Part shown: positions 46,006 to 54,665 of the stretch, piece by piece | Position numbering within the stretch: position 1 is the stretch's first letter | Layout of the letters: each line of letters starts with the position of its first letter | Assembly (NCBI RefSeq): GCF_038397725.1 | Contig: NZ_CP151634.1 | Location: forward strand, 930,001 to 994,000 | DNA length: 64,000 bases | Source of the DNA: Microbacterium sp. LWO13-1.2 | Lineage (GTDB): Bacteria > Actinomycetota > Actinomycetes > Actinomycetales > Microbacteriaceae | Direction of reading: 5' to 3' | Position numbers and translations under genes: made by a program | Notes under the pieces: model-generated | The model's database searches: none | Seen by the model: only the letters and a program-made list of their open reading frames with translations | Told to the model about the DNA's origin: nothing

Positions 46006-47229
46006 ATGGATACCGTTCTCACTCGTTCGCAGTTCGTGCGCTGGCGCGCCGCCATCTTCGCCATCTTCCTCGCCAGCGGACTGTCGATCGCGACGTGGGC
46101 GTCGCGGGTTCCCAGCATCAAGGCGGATCTCGGGCTCGACAACGCGCAGGTCGGCATGATCCTCCTCGGCATGGGCATCGCGTCGATCATCGGCATCTCG
46201 ACGAGCCCCGCCGTGATGGCGCGCACCGGCGCGCGGCGCGGAATGCTCATGGCGATGCTCACCTTCGCCGCGGGCATCGCCCTCATCGGCCTGGGCGCGA
46301 CGGTCTTCACCTCGGTCCCCGTCGTGCTCCTCGGCATGGCACTGTTCGGATTCGGCAACGGCTGCGTCGACGTGATGATGAACGTCGAGGCCACGGCGAT
46401 CGAGCAGCAAATGGGCAAGACGATCCTGCCGGTGTTCCATGCCTTCTTCAGCTTCGGCACGGTTCTCGGCGCCGGGGCTGGCGCTCTCGCGGCCGGATCA
46501 GGCATCGATGTCGCAACCCACGCGTCGATCATGGCTGCGGCCATCGCCATCATCGCCGTCGTCTGCTTCTTCCAGGTCCCGGCGCGCGAAGCCGCTCTCG
46601 ATCCCGAGGGTCACGAGAAGCCGGCGTGGCGCCAGCGGATGCACGTCGCCCTCGAGGCGTGGCGCGAGCCGCGCACCTACCTGCTCGGCATGGTCATGCT
46701 CGGCATGTCGTTCGCCGAGGGTGGGGCCAACGACTGGATCGCGCTCGGCGCCGAACAGGGCCACGGCTTCGACGAGGGCACCGGCGCGATCGCGCTGGCG
46801 GTGTTCTCGGTCGGCATGACGGTGCTGCGCCTGTTCGGCGGACCGCTCGTCGATCGCTTCGGCCGCGTCGCTGTGCTGCGCGTGCTCGCGGTGGCAGCGG
46901 CGTCCGGCATCCTGCTGTTCATCCTCGGCTCCTCCCTGCCGATCGTCCTCGTCGGCGCAGCGCTCTGGGGTGTCGGGGCCTCGCTCGGCTTCCCCCTCGG
47001 CATGTCGGCGGCAGCGGATGACCCGGCGAAGGCCGCCGCGCGGGTGAGCGCGGCCGCGACCATCGGCTATGTCGCCTTCCTCGGCGGCCCTCCGGTGCTC
47101 GGCGTGATCAGCGAGCACATCGGCCTGCTGAACACCCTGTTCATCCTGGTCGCGCTCGTCGTGGCCTCCGGATTGTTCTCCGGAGCCGCGCGCCCGCTCC
47201 GCGACGACGAGAAGACCTCAGCGAACTGA
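46006..47229 (+). CDS. MFS transporter (YbjJ-like)
   Basis: 407 residues with twelve helices. The N-terminal FLASGLSIATWASRVPSIKADLGLDNAQVGMILLGMGIASIIG and the signature FGFGNGCVDVMMNVEATAIEQQMGKTILPVFHAFFSFGTVLGAG are typical of the YbjJ/fucose-permease-like branch. The divergent LacI regulator suggests a sugar or sugar-derivative substrate, in or out. Its leaderless start is supported by TAGGCT-N6-ATG. Confidence 0.88.
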   Translation: MDTVLTRSQFVRWRAAIFAIFLASGLSIATWASRVPSIKADLGLDNAQVGMILLGMGIASIIGISTSPAVMARTGARRGMLMAMLTFAAGIALIGLGATVFTSVPVVLLGMALFGFGNGCVDVMMNVEATAIEQQMGKTILPVFHAFFSFGTVLGAGAGALAAGSGIDVATHASIMAAAIAIIAVVCFFQVPAREAALDPEGHEKPAWRQRMHVALEAWREPRTYLLGMVMLGMSFAEGGANDWIALGAEQGHGFDEGTGAIALAVFSVGMTVLRLFGGPLVDRFGRVAVLRVLAVAAASGILLFILGSSLPIVLVGAALWGVGASLGFPLGMSAAADDPAKAAARVSAAATIGYVAFLGGPPVLGVISEHIGLLNTLFILVALVVASGLFSGAARPLRDDEKTSAN

Positions 47230-47244
47230 TCGGCGGGACGCTCG

Positions 47245-47907
47245 TCAGCGATCGCGCTGACGAGCCAGGGCCGCCGCATGCGAGCGACTCCTGGCACCGA
47301 GCTTGGCGAGCACGTTCGACACGTGCGTCTTGACCGTCGGCACCGAGATCCCCAGGCGATGCGAGAGCTGGGCGTTCGACCAGCCTCGCAGGATCCCGTC
47401 GAGAACCTCCTCCTCCCTGGCCGTGAGGTCGGCACGGGTCACGCCTTCGCTCGTCGCGTCGACGTCGGTCGCGGAGGGCGAGTTCGATATGGCGGCGAGC
47501 GCACGCCGGGTCACGCGAGAGTCCAGCACGCCCTCACCTGCGGCCACGGTCCGCACCGCCTGAACGAGGGTCTGGGCATCCGCCGTCTTGAGCAGGAATC
47601 CCGCGGCGCCGGCCCGGATCGCGCCGAACACGAGCTCGTCCTCATCGAAGCTGGTGAGCACGAGCACCTCGCCGAGGCCGCGCTCGACGATCTCCCTGGT
47701 TGCAGAGACACCATCGCGCCCCGGCATCCGCAGGTCCATCAGCACGACGTCCGGGCGCAGCGCGGCGGCATTGCGCACGGCGACATCGCCGTCGGCCGCT
47801 TCGCCGACCACGGTCAGTCCGTGCGCTTCGAGCATGATGCGCAACGCCTCCCGGATGGCGCCGTGGTCGTCGGCGAGAAGCACGCGCGGCGATGCGGCGG
47901 ATGTCAT
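47245..47907 (-). CDS. NarL/LuxR-type response regulator
   Basis: 220 residues. The receiver domain carries the acidic pair Asp13-Asp14 and phospho-acceptor Asp58 in VVLMDLRMPG, with Lys in FLLKTADA. The LuxR-type helix-turn-helix is at about 158-213 (LTAREEEVLDGILRGWSNAQLSHRLGISVPTVKTHVSNVLAKLG). The ATG at 47907 overlaps the kinase stop by 4 bp, pairing it with that kinase. Target genes unknown; the adjacent GAP-family gene is a candidate. Confidence 0.94.
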   Translation of the reverse strand: MTSAASPRVLLADDHGAIREALRIMLEAHGLTVVGEAADGDVAVRNAAALRPDVVLMDLRMPGRDGVSATREIVERGLGEVLVLTSFDEDELVFGAIRAGAAGFLLKTADAQTLVQAVRTVAAGEGVLDSRVTRRALAAISNSPSATDVDATSEGVTRADLTAREEEVLDGILRGWSNAQLSHRLGISVPTVKTHVSNVLAKLGARSRSHAAALARQRDR

Positions 47908-49103
47908 GCCCTCACCTCGATGGGGAGCACGGCGCGCACCGACCAGCCGCTGTCCGTGGGTCCGGCACTGAACGTTCCTCCGAGCGCCCGGACCCGCTCG
48001 GTGAGCAGGCTCAGACCCCAGCCGCTGCCCGAGTAGTCGTGCTGCGACACCGGCGCCCCTCCTCGCGATGCCACCTCGACCCGCATGGTTTCTCCGCCGT
48101 TCGCGACCACCCGCACCTCCACGTCTGCGCCCGACGCATGTCGCACGCAGTTCGCCAAGGCCTCCCGCACGACGCGGACGATCGCCTGTTCGGCCGCGGC
48201 CCCGACCGCTCCGTCGCCCTCACGCGCGAGCCGGATGCTCAAGCCGGCACGCCGAGACGCTTCGACGATTCCCTCGAGGTCGTCGAGCCGCAGCATGGGT
48301 CGCAGCTCGTCACCGCCCTGCCGGAGCACGGCGATCATCGAGCGGAGCTCGGCGTGGGCGGCGAGCCCGGCATCGCGGACCGCACGGAGAGCAGACCGAT
48401 CGGCGGCTTCGTCCGGTGGAGTCGAGAGCGCCGCCTCCGAACGGATCGCCATCGCCATCACGTGCCCGGCGACGGCGTCGTGCAGCTCGCGAGCCATCTG
48501 CTCGCGTTCGCGTCGCACGGCTTCGGCGCGGTCGCGATCGGCGGCGAGCACCGCATCCTCCGCACGCTGTCGGTGCAGCTCGGTGAGTTCATTCGCCTGC
48601 GACACCGCGACCGCCCACCAATAGTCGGTTCCGAGCAACGCACCCATCTGCACCGCCAGCAGGAAGGCGATGGCCGGCGTCGCGACCGTGAAGAGAAGCG
48701 CGGCGGCGAAGGTCAGCACCACGGAGACGGCGAGCGCGATCAGCAGCATGCTCCGGGCGCGGGGAGTCGCGAGGAACACTGCCGTCCAGAGCACGTCGAG
48801 CAGCACGACCAGCGGGCCGAGCCCGCCGACCGTCATCACGTCGATGAGGAACAGGGCGGATGCGGCGAGCAGTGTGAGCATCGGCGCCCGCCGCTTCACC
48901 AGGATCAGCGCCGTGCCGGGAAGGGCCGTCGCCAGCGTCCACCACGAAGACACGTTTTCCGGCATCACCGAGAACACGTCCCACACGCCGTCGAATCCGA
49001 ACGCCGCGGCAAGAACGCAGAACACCGCGATGCCGGTGGCGGTGAGGCCGTCGCCGTGCCGTCGGCACCACGCGCCCAGACGTGCAGCCGTGTGGTCGTC
49101 CAT
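47904..49103 (-). CDS. Sensor histidine kinase (HisKA_3, NarL-type)
   Basis: 399 residues. Five or so N-terminal membrane helices (about 22-160) lack a large sensor loop, as in DesK-like kinases that sense the membrane. The dimerisation/phospho-acceptor region is EQMARELHDAVAGHVMAMA with His208. The ATPase domain contains VREALANCVRHASGADVEV and GSGWGLSLLTERVRALGG. It is translationally coupled to the response regulator. Cell-envelope stress or lipid state is a typical stimulus; here it is an inference. Confidence 0.93.
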   Translation of the reverse strand: MDDHTAARLGAWCRRHGDGLTATGIAVFCVLAAAFGFDGVWDVFSVMPENVSSWWTLATALPGTALILVKRRAPMLTLLAASALFLIDVMTVGGLGPLVVLLDVLWTAVFLATPRARSMLLIALAVSVVLTFAAALLFTVATPAIAFLLAVQMGALLGTDYWWAVAVSQANELTELHRQRAEDAVLAADRDRAEAVRREREQMARELHDAVAGHVMAMAIRSEAALSTPPDEAADRSALRAVRDAGLAAHAELRSMIAVLRQGGDELRPMLRLDDLEGIVEASRRAGLSIRLAREGDGAVGAAAEQAIVRVVREALANCVRHASGADVEVRVVANGGETMRVEVASRGGAPVSQHDYSGSGWGLSLLTERVRALGGTFSAGPTDSGWSVRAVLPIEVRA

Positions 49104-49212
49104 GTCTTCATGCAACCACGCGGATCCCACCGCTGCATCCGACGAAGGGATGAGAGCGGGATCGCGACCTTCGCCCGATCCGGTTCGGAGCGCTGCGCCA
49201 CACAGTGGAGGA

Positions 49213-50046
49213 ATGGAACTCTTCGCCGGGGCGCCGCTCGCCCTCTCCCTCGTCGTGCTCGCGCTGCTCGACGGACTGAGCGTGGGCACGCTGCTGATCC
49301 CCGTCTTCCTCCTGCTGAGCCCCGGGCGGGTCCGAGGAGGGCGGATCGTGCTCTACCTGGCGACGATCGCCGGGTTCTATCTCGTCATCGGCTTGCTGTT
49401 CCTCTGGGGACTCGTGAACGTCGTCGATGTCGCGAACGAGTTCCTCAGCTCCCCCACCGGTCTCATCTGCCGGCTCGTCGTCGGCGTCGGTCTGGTGATC
49501 GCCGCGTTCGCGGTGCCTTCGTCGAAGCCGAAGGAGCGGGTGGATGCTGCGCCCATGGCACAGCACGGACTCGTGGAGGCATCCGCCGAGTCCCCGACCT
49601 CCGCGCGTTCCGCGTCGGCAGCCACGGATACCCCTCCCCGCCCCGGTCGGATCGTTCGGTGGCGGGATCGGATGCTCGATCCGAAGACGTCGCGGGGAAT
49701 GGTGATGGGCGTCGCGATCGCTGCGGGCGTCGTCGAGGTCGCGACGATGCTCCCCTACATCCTGGCGATGACGATGCTCGCCGACGCCGGCGTCGAGGTG
49801 AGCGTGCGGATCCTGGCTCTGGCCGGCTACTGCCTGCTGATGATCCTGCCCGCGCTCGTACTGCTCGTGCTGCGGATCGTCGCCGCTCCCCTCGTGGCCC
49901 GCCCGCTGCAGCGATTCGCCGCCTGGATGGAACGCACCGGCGCCGAGAACACGGCCTGGATCATCGGGATCATCGGCTTCCTCGTCGCGCGCACGGCGGC
50001 GAGCGAACTCGGCATCTTCGATGCACTGGCGAAGCTCGGCGGCTGA
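49213..50046 (+). CDS. GAP-family (Sap) integral membrane protein
   Basis: 277 residues, six helices in two groups of three. They are separated by a hydrophilic linker of about 60 residues (KPKERVDAAPMAQHG...RWRDRMLDPKTSRG). LALLDGLSVGTLLIPVFLLLSPGRVRGGRIVLYLATIAGFYLVIG is typical of the actinobacterial GAP family, which includes proteins linked to lipid export. GGAGG lies immediately upstream of the ATG. It is divergent from the two-component system, which might control it. Confidence 0.82.
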   Translation: MELFAGAPLALSLVVLALLDGLSVGTLLIPVFLLLSPGRVRGGRIVLYLATIAGFYLVIGLLFLWGLVNVVDVANEFLSSPTGLICRLVVGVGLVIAAFAVPSSKPKERVDAAPMAQHGLVEASAESPTSARSASAATDTPPRPGRIVRWRDRMLDPKTSRGMVMGVAIAAGVVEVATMLPYILAMTMLADAGVEVSVRILALAGYCLLMILPALVLLVLRIVAAPLVARPLQRFAAWMERTGAENTAWIIGIIGFLVARTAASELGIFDALAKLGG

Positions 50047-50052
50047 GACGGT

Positions 50053-50064
50053 TAGGCTCGACGG
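50053..50064 (+). promoter_or_regulatory. Predicted leaderless -10 element of nucS
   Basis: TAGGCT (50053-50058), six bases, then the GTG start at 50065; no ribosome binding site. Confidence 0.45.
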
Positions 50065-50760
50065 GTGCGTCTTGTCATCGCCCGCTGCTCCGTCGACTAC
50101 ACAGGTCGACTCAACGCCCATCTGCCGCTCGCCACGCGCCTGCTCGTGCACAAGGGCGACGGGAGTCTGCTCGTGCACTCCGACGGCGGCAGCTACAAGC
50201 CGCTGAACTGGATGAGCCCGCCCTGCTCCCTCTCGACCGAGGAACCAGGTGAGGAAGAGGCCATCGCCGGAGTGACCGAGGTGTGGCGCGTCACCCACAA
50301 GAAGACCGGCGACGCGCTGCGCGTGCAGATCTACGAGGTCATCCATGACTCCTCGCACGAACTGGGCATCGACCCCGGCCTGCAGAAGGACGGCGTCGAA
50401 GCCGACCTGCAGCGGCTCCTCGCCGAACAGGTCGACCTCATCAGCGAGGGCGCGACGCTGGTGCGCCGCGAGTTCCCGACGGCGATCGGTCCGGTCGATC
50501 TCATGGTGCGGGATGCCGACGGCATGGCGATCGCCGTTGAGGTGAAGCGCCGCGGCGACATCGACGGGGTCGAACAGCTCACGCGTTACCTCGAACTGCT
50601 CGGGCGTGACCCTCACCTCTCTCCCGTGCAGGGCGTGTTCGCCGCGCAGGAGATCAAGCCGCAGGCGCGCGTGCTCGCCGAGGACCGCGGCATCCGCTGC
50701 CTGGTCCTCGACTATGACGACATGAAGGGCATCGAGTCCGGAGTACCCCGGCTGTTCTGA
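50065..50760 (+). CDS. nucS: Mismatch-specific endonuclease NucS (EndoMS)
   Basis: 231 residues. NucS replaces MutS/MutL mismatch repair in Actinobacteria by cutting both strands at mismatches. The N-terminal DNA-binding domain ([15 protein letters not shown]...[12 protein letters not shown]) precedes the RecB-like nuclease. Catalytic residues by alignment to the known family pattern are Asp145 ([13 protein letters not shown]), Glu159 and Lys161 ([23 protein letters not shown]). The C-terminus PRLF is the expected sliding-clamp-binding tail. GTG start. Confidence 0.96.
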   Translation: MRLVIARCSVDYTGRLNAHLPLATRLLVHKGDGSLLVHSDGGSYKPLNWMSPPCSLSTEEPGEEEAIAGVTEVWRVTHKKTGDALRVQIYEVIHDSSHELGIDPGLQKDGVEADLQRLLAEQVDLISEGATLVRREFPTAIGPVDLMVRDADGMAIAVEVKRRGDIDGVEQLTRYLELLGRDPHLSPVQGVFAAQEIKPQARVLAEDRGIRCLVLDYDDMKGIESGVPRLF

Positions 50761-50778
50761 GGCTCTGCCTCGCCGCCA

Positions 50779-50790
50779 TAGGCTGGATCC
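50779..50790 (+). promoter_or_regulatory. Predicted leaderless -10 element of HAD gene
   Basis: TAGGCT (50779-50784), six bases, then the ATG at 50791. The hexamer is identical to that of nucS 726 bp upstream. Confidence 0.45.
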
Positions 50791-51456
50791 ATGCCTCACT
50801 CCCCCTATTCCTGCGTGCTGTGGGATGTCGACGGCACGATCGTCGACGCCTCCGTCGGCATCCTCCGTCGGCTGAATATCGCCCTCACCCACTTCGGCCA
50901 CCCGGCACCGACGCGGGAGGATCTCGTGCACTGGATCGGTCCGCCGATGTTCCAGTCCTTCCAGGACCAGGTGGGAATGACGCCGGCCGAGGCGGCCGAG
51001 GGTGTCAAGTTCTACCGCACGCTCGGCAAGGCCGACGGCTACACGACTGACGTCGCCACCTACCCTGGCGTGACCGATCTCATCCACGACCTGCTCGCGG
51101 CGGGCGTGCCGCAGGCGACGGCGAGCTCGAAGCCCGAACTGCAGGTCGATGCGCTGGTCGACCACTTCGGGTTGCGGCCGGCGTTCCTGGCGACCGTCGG
51201 CTCGACACCCGACGAGGCGACGCTCGCGTCGAAGACCGATATCGTCGCCGAGGCGCTGCGCCGGCTTCGCGAGCGCGGGGCAGACACCTCGCGGCCCGTG
51301 TTGATCGGCGATCGGCACCACGACGCCGAGGGCGGCAATGCGAACGGCGTGCCGGTGATCTTCGTCGAGTGGGGGTTCAGCGATCTGCACGAGGGCGATG
51401 AGGCGGCGTTCCGCGCGGCCACCGTCGAGGAGCTTCGCGCGCTGCTGTTGACCTGA
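50791..51456 (+). CDS. HAD-superfamily phosphatase (Gph/PGP-like)
   Basis: 221 residues. Motif I is WDVDGTIVD (Asp12, Asp14), motif II is in TASSKPELQVD, and motif IV is LIGDRHHDAEGG. An alpha-helical cap (about 20-85) fits the phosphoglycolate phosphatase group. It would dephosphorylate a small cytoplasmic phosphoester. It ends before a strong bidirectional terminator shared with cspA. Confidence 0.9.
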   Translation: MPHSPYSCVLWDVDGTIVDASVGILRRLNIALTHFGHPAPTREDLVHWIGPPMFQSFQDQVGMTPAEAAEGVKFYRTLGKADGYTTDVATYPGVTDLIHDLLAAGVPQATASSKPELQVDALVDHFGLRPAFLATVGSTPDEATLASKTDIVAEALRRLRERGADTSRPVLIGDRHHDAEGGNANGVPVIFVEWGFSDLHEGDEAAFRAATVEELRALLLT

Positions 51457-51505
51457 TCCCGATCACCTGTTCGAGGCCGTGACACACCACTGATCCCCGA
51501 AAAGC

Positions 51506-51555
51506 ACAGAACTCCCTGCCGGAAGACGCAAGCGTCTCCGGTCAGGGAGTTCTGT
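51506..51555. terminator. Bidirectional terminator between HAD gene and cspA
   Basis: A 24-nt near-perfect stem has outer arms ACAGAACTCCCTG (51506-51518) and CAGGGAGTTCTGT (51543-51555). On the minus strand it is followed by GCTTTT, giving cspA an intrinsic terminator 11 bp after its stop. Confidence 0.8.
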
Positions 51556-51566
51556 ATTGCCCGCCC

Positions 51567-51773
51567 TTAGAGGGGGCGGATGTTCTCTGCCTGCAGGCCC
51601 TTGGGGCCCTGCGCGACATCGAACTCGACTCGCTGGTTCTCATCGAGAGACCGGTAGCCGGATGATTCGATGGCGGAGTAGTGCGCGAAAACGTCAGCGC
51701 CGCCGTCGTCGGGGGAGATGAAGCCGAAGCCCTTCTCCGAGTTGAACCACTTGACCGTGCCTTGGGTGCTCAT
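51567..51773 (-). CDS. cspA: Cold-shock protein (CspA family)
   Basis: 68 residues, a single OB-fold cold-shock domain. RNP1 is KGFGFI (14-19) and RNP2 is VFAHYS (28-33). The start [20 protein letters not shown] and the end [13 protein letters not shown] are canonical. It binds single-stranded RNA/DNA as a chaperone and antiterminator. The ATG at 51773 has only a weak AGGCAG upstream, and the mRNA has a leader of about 50 nt. Confidence 0.96.
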   Translation of the reverse strand: MSTQGTVKWFNSEKGFGFISPDDGGADVFAHYSAIESSGYRSLDENQRVEFDVAQGPKGLQAENIRPL

Positions 51774-51828
51774 GTACTGCCTGTTCTGCTGATGAAGAAG
51801 CCGACGCAGGTATGCCCCGACATCGCTA

Positions 51829-51856
51829 ACGGTAGTGGAGCGAGGGCCGAGGGCAA
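51829..51856 (-). promoter_or_regulatory. Predicted cspA promoter
   Basis: On the minus strand TTGCCC (51856-51851) and TACCGT (51834-51829) are 16 bp apart, giving a leader of about 50 nt. Confidence 0.45.
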
Positions 51857-52389
51857 TAGCCGCTGCCAGAAGGTGATCCAAATGTTGCAAGAGCGGTGTG
51901 GCTCCGGCGCGGAGCCGCGTGGAGGATCGGGCGTTTCTCGCCCGGAAAATTGTGTGGCCCTCACCGCGGGGGGAGCGATGAGGGCCGAAGACGACCGGAG
52001 GGTGCGTCAGAATCAGCATATCGCACGTTCTGGAGATTTGTCCCCCATATGGGGGACAAAATCGAAAATTCGTGGGAGGATGAACTGGAGCGGCCCCCTC
52101 GAATAGTCCATTGGGGATTGAACTACTCGAGTGGGCCCGATCGCATGCACGGATCGTCGGCCATCTGGGGAAGGCCACCCGCCATCTGGGGAACGACGGA
52201 GACGATCGAGTCCCCTCGTGCATGCGCCTTCACCATAGGTGCGAAGGATGATCAGGTCCTCGGGGGTTGACAACGCGCAGCGATCGCCAACCCCCAGGGA
52301 CATGGTCAGCACGACCGCAGGTTTCGGGGATGACGGACGCACAGCACGGGTGATTCACCCGGCGCCCGATGCCCCCGAGACCGCGGTGG
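51857..52389. other. 533-bp non-coding region rich in palindromes
   Basis: No convincing gene is seen on either strand. It contains a perfect 24-bp palindrome (52037-52060) and a related CCATTGGGGA site (52108). Two direct copies of GCCATCTGGGGAA lie exactly 21 bp apart (52160 and 52181). GGGGGTTG (52262-52269) pairs with CAACCCCC (52288-52295). A GGGTGA/TCACCC dyad at 52348-52360 may terminate the EEP gene. Base composition is less GC-rich around 52000-52130 than in the flanks, which suggests a regulatory or structured-RNA region. Confidence 0.6.
52037..52060. promoter_or_regulatory. Perfect 24-bp palindrome
   Basis: TTTGTCCCCCAT is followed immediately by its exact reverse complement. The symmetry extends outward with one extra base (GATTTG against CAAAATC). 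It lies about 180 bp upstream of the cspA -35 box. It is a candidate binding site for a dimeric regulator. Confidence 0.7.
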
Positions 52390-53331
52390 TCACCGTCGCG
52401 ACAGCGTCGTGAGCGTGGCGAGATGGTCGCTTTCGCCGGCGCGCATCGTCGTGGCCGACCCGACGTCGAAGCCGCGCTGGAACACGTGGTCGATCTTGAC
52501 GAGCGGAAGCGCAGCCGGCCAGCTGAAGCCGGTGGTCCCGATGTTCGGTCGCACGAGATCCAGTTCGGCGCCCAGGAACCGGAGCGCGGGATCAGTGGTC
52601 GCCGCGTTGAAGTCTCCCAGAGCGATGACCTGGGGAGACGGATCGTCGCGCACGGTCGCGGCCAGTGCGGCGAGCATGTCATCCCGGGCCGTCTGCGCTC
52701 CCGGCCGCAGCGACGCGGCATGGATGAGGTACACGCTCGTGTCCCCGCCAGGGGTCTGCACCGTCACGTGAAGCGCGCGCTTCCATCCGAGCCCGAGGTC
52801 CAGCGGCTCCTCCGCCACCAGGGGGTTCATGCTCCAGATGCCGACAGTGCCGACGCCATAGGAGTAGGGATACTTCGCCGCGAAGACGCGATTCGCCGCT
52901 TCCCGGCTGGAGTCGTCCAGCTCGGTGAGCGTGATGAGATCCGGGTGGTGGGACAGGATGTCCGTCGCCGATCCCTCGCCGCCGCCGGACTGCGCGCGCA
53001 CGTTCTGACTCGCGATCGTCAGGGGGGTCGCCGTCGGTGCCCCAGGGAGGGCCGGAAGAGCGGGCGCTATCGCGACGAGCCAGAGGATCACCGCTGCCGA
53101 AGCAGGAATGGCCGCGCGACGAAAGATGACGAAGACGGCGAGTGCGACGGCGATCGAGACCACGCCGAGCAGCGGCAGGATGACCGACACCGCCGTGCCG
53201 ATCGGCCCGGGGATCCATCCGCAGGCGATGATGACGGCGATGACGACGTTGACCCCGACCAGCCTGCGCGCGGTGCGACGACGAGCGGCCTGGCCTGTTC
53301 GCCGCATCGTGGTCTTTTCGTCGTTTCGCAT
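52390..53331 (-). CDS. Endonuclease/exonuclease/phosphatase-family membrane protein
   Basis: 313 residues. Three N-terminal helices (about 25-92) anchor an extracytoplasmic EEP domain. Its metal and catalytic residues are visible: Asn110 in ASQNVRA, Glu137 in TLTELDD, His204 in YLIHAAS, Asp240 and Asn242 in LGDFNAA, Asp302-His303 in ESDHLATL. Membrane-bound EEP proteins of this type occur widely in Actinobacteria; the substrate could be extracellular DNA, phospholipid or a phosphoester. It is divergent from the shikimate-dehydrogenase-like gene across 81 bp. Confidence 0.88.
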   Translation of the reverse strand: MRNDEKTTMRRTGQAARRRTARRLVGVNVVIAVIIACGWIPGPIGTAVSVILPLLGVVSIAVALAVFVIFRRAAIPASAAVILWLVAIAPALPALPGAPTATPLTIASQNVRAQSGGGEGSATDILSHHPDLITLTELDDSSREAANRVFAAKYPYSYGVGTVGIWSMNPLVAEEPLDLGLGWKRALHVTVQTPGGDTSVYLIHAASLRPGAQTARDDMLAALAATVRDDPSPQVIALGDFNAATTDPALRFLGAELDLVRPNIGTTGFSWPAALPLVKIDHVFQRGFDVGSATTMRAGESDHLATLTTLSRR

Positions 53332-53400
53332 GCACCACCATCATGTCCGTATCCTCCTGTGACGTCTCTGGACGGGGCGACTCGCGGTGCCTCAGATCGG

Positions 53401-53412
53401 TAATCTGGGGAG
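53401..53412 (+). promoter_or_regulatory. Predicted -10 element of shikimate-dehydrogenase-like gene
   Basis: TAATCT (53401-53406), six bases (GGGGAG), then the ATG at 53413. The six bases also resemble a ribosome site, but they are too close to the -10 to be in a leader. Confidence 0.45.
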
Positions 53413-54237
53413 ATGCCGATGCTGAACAAGGACATGACGCTGTGCATCTCGCTGTCAGCTCGGCCGAGCAACAACGGGACGCGCTTCCATAACTTCCTCT
53501 ACGAAGCGCTCGACCTCAACTGGATCTACAAGGCCTTCGCGCCCACCGACCTCGGTCAGGCCATCGCCGGTGTGCGGGGTCTCGGCATCCGGGGCTGCGC
53601 CGTCTCGATGCCGTACAAGGAAGACGTGATCGCCCTCGTCGACCGGATGGATCCCTCCGCGACGGCGATCGAGTCCGTGAACACGATCGTGAACGACGAC
53701 GGCGTACTCACGGCCTACAACACCGACTACTCGGCGATCGCGCAGCTGATCGAACGAAACCGACTCGACTCCACAGCATCGGTGCTGCTTCGCGGTTCCG
53801 GCGGCATGGCGAAGGCGACCGCCGCCGCGTTCCGCGACGCGGGCTTCACGAACGTGACGATCATCGCGCGGAACGAGGGCGCTGGGCGCGCGCTGGCAGA
53901 TCTGTACGGCTTCGGATGGATGCCGGATGCCGGCGACTCCACCGCCGACATCGTGGTGAACATCACCCCCATCGGCATGGCCGGCGGCCCGGACGAGCAC
54001 GCCCTGTCGTTCACCGAAGAGGCGATCGCCGCCGCATCCGTGGTGTTCGACGTGGTCGCACTGCCGGCCGAGACCCCGCTGGTCATCGCGGGGCGCGCAG
54101 CGGGGAAGACGGTGATCAGCGGCGCCGAGGTCGCCACCCTGCAGGCGCTCGAGCAGTTCGTGCTGTACACCGGCATCCGCCCCAGTACCGAGCAGGTGCG
54201 CGCGGCCGAGGAGTTCATGCGGGCGTCCTCGGTCTGA
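53413..54237 (+). CDS. Shikimate dehydrogenase-like oxidoreductase
   Basis: 274 residues. The substrate domain carries the catalytic lysine in CAVSMPYKED (Lys69; usual NVTxPxK) and Asp105 in YNTDYSA. The NAD(P) domain has VLLRGSGGMAKATAAAF. The MPYK variant and SLSARPSNNGTRFHN in place of the usual GxPVxxSLSPxMHN suggest a paralogue such as a YdiB/quinate-type enzyme rather than the housekeeping AroE. No aro gene is adjacent. Its stop is 2 bp from the convergent MerR stop. Confidence 0.85.
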   Translation: MPMLNKDMTLCISLSARPSNNGTRFHNFLYEALDLNWIYKAFAPTDLGQAIAGVRGLGIRGCAVSMPYKEDVIALVDRMDPSATAIESVNTIVNDDGVLTAYNTDYSAIAQLIERNRLDSTASVLLRGSGGMAKATAAAFRDAGFTNVTIIARNEGAGRALADLYGFGWMPDAGDSTADIVVNITPIGMAGGPDEHALSFTEEAIAAASVVFDVVALPAETPLVIAGRAAGKTVISGAEVATLQALEQFVLYTGIRPSTEQVRAAEEFMRASSV

Positions 54238-54239
54238 CC

Positions 54240-54665
54240 TCAGGTGATCGCCGCGATCACCGGGCATCGCGGGTGCGTGGGCCCGGTCTCGATCAGCAGG
54301 GCAAGAGCGTCTCGCACGCGCTGCAGGTCGACGATCTTCTGATCGAGTTCGACGAGCTTCTCGGCGACCTGGTCGCCGACGTCGCCGAAGGTGATGAGCT
54401 CAGGGCTATCGGAGAGGCGGAGCACATCACCCACCTCGCGCAGGGTGAACCCGAGGCGCTGGGCACGGCGGATGAACCGCACGCGCTGCACCGCGTCGGC
54501 CGTGTACGAGCGGTAGCCCGCGGCGGATCGTTCGTCGGGCTCGACGAGCCCCTGCCGCTCGTAGAAGCGGACGGTGCTCACCGCCACGCCGGCGGAGCCG
54601 GCGAGGCGTCCGATGCTCAGCGCCGGCGCAGGCGCAGCAATCCGCTCAGCTGCAGAACCAGCCAC
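54240..54665 (-). CDS. MerR-family transcriptional regulator
   Basis: 141 residues from GTG 54665, which has GGGGAGG 4 nt upstream. This start lies inside the preceding membrane-protein gene (49-bp overlap). The MerR helix-turn-helix is SIGRLAGSAGVAVSTVRFYERQGLVEPDERSAAGYRSY, then a dimerisation helix (EKLVELDQKIVDLQRVRDALALLIE). The only late Cys is in HPRCPVI, so classical metal binding by a Cys pair is unlikely. It probably activates its own operon through the dyad promoter at 55064-55095. Confidence 0.88.
   Translation of the reverse strand: MAGSAAERIAAPAPALSIGRLAGSAGVAVSTVRFYERQGLVEPDERSAAGYRSYTADAVQRVRFIRRAQRLGFTLREVGDVLRLSDSPELITFGDVGDQVAEKLVELDQKIVDLQRVRDALALLIETGPTHPRCPVIAAIT

Noticed and set aside
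51896..52270. 124-codon plus-strand frame upstream of cspA
   Set aside because: No ribosome site, no recognisable domain, and it spans the palindromes; codon use is unlike the neighbouring genes.
52679..53344. Alternative 221-codon frame starting near a strong AGGAGG before the EEP gene
   Set aside because: The ribosome site is good, but the frame is Arg/Gly-rich with no domain, while the EEP frame has all catalytic motifs. The site more probably serves the EEP start at 53331.
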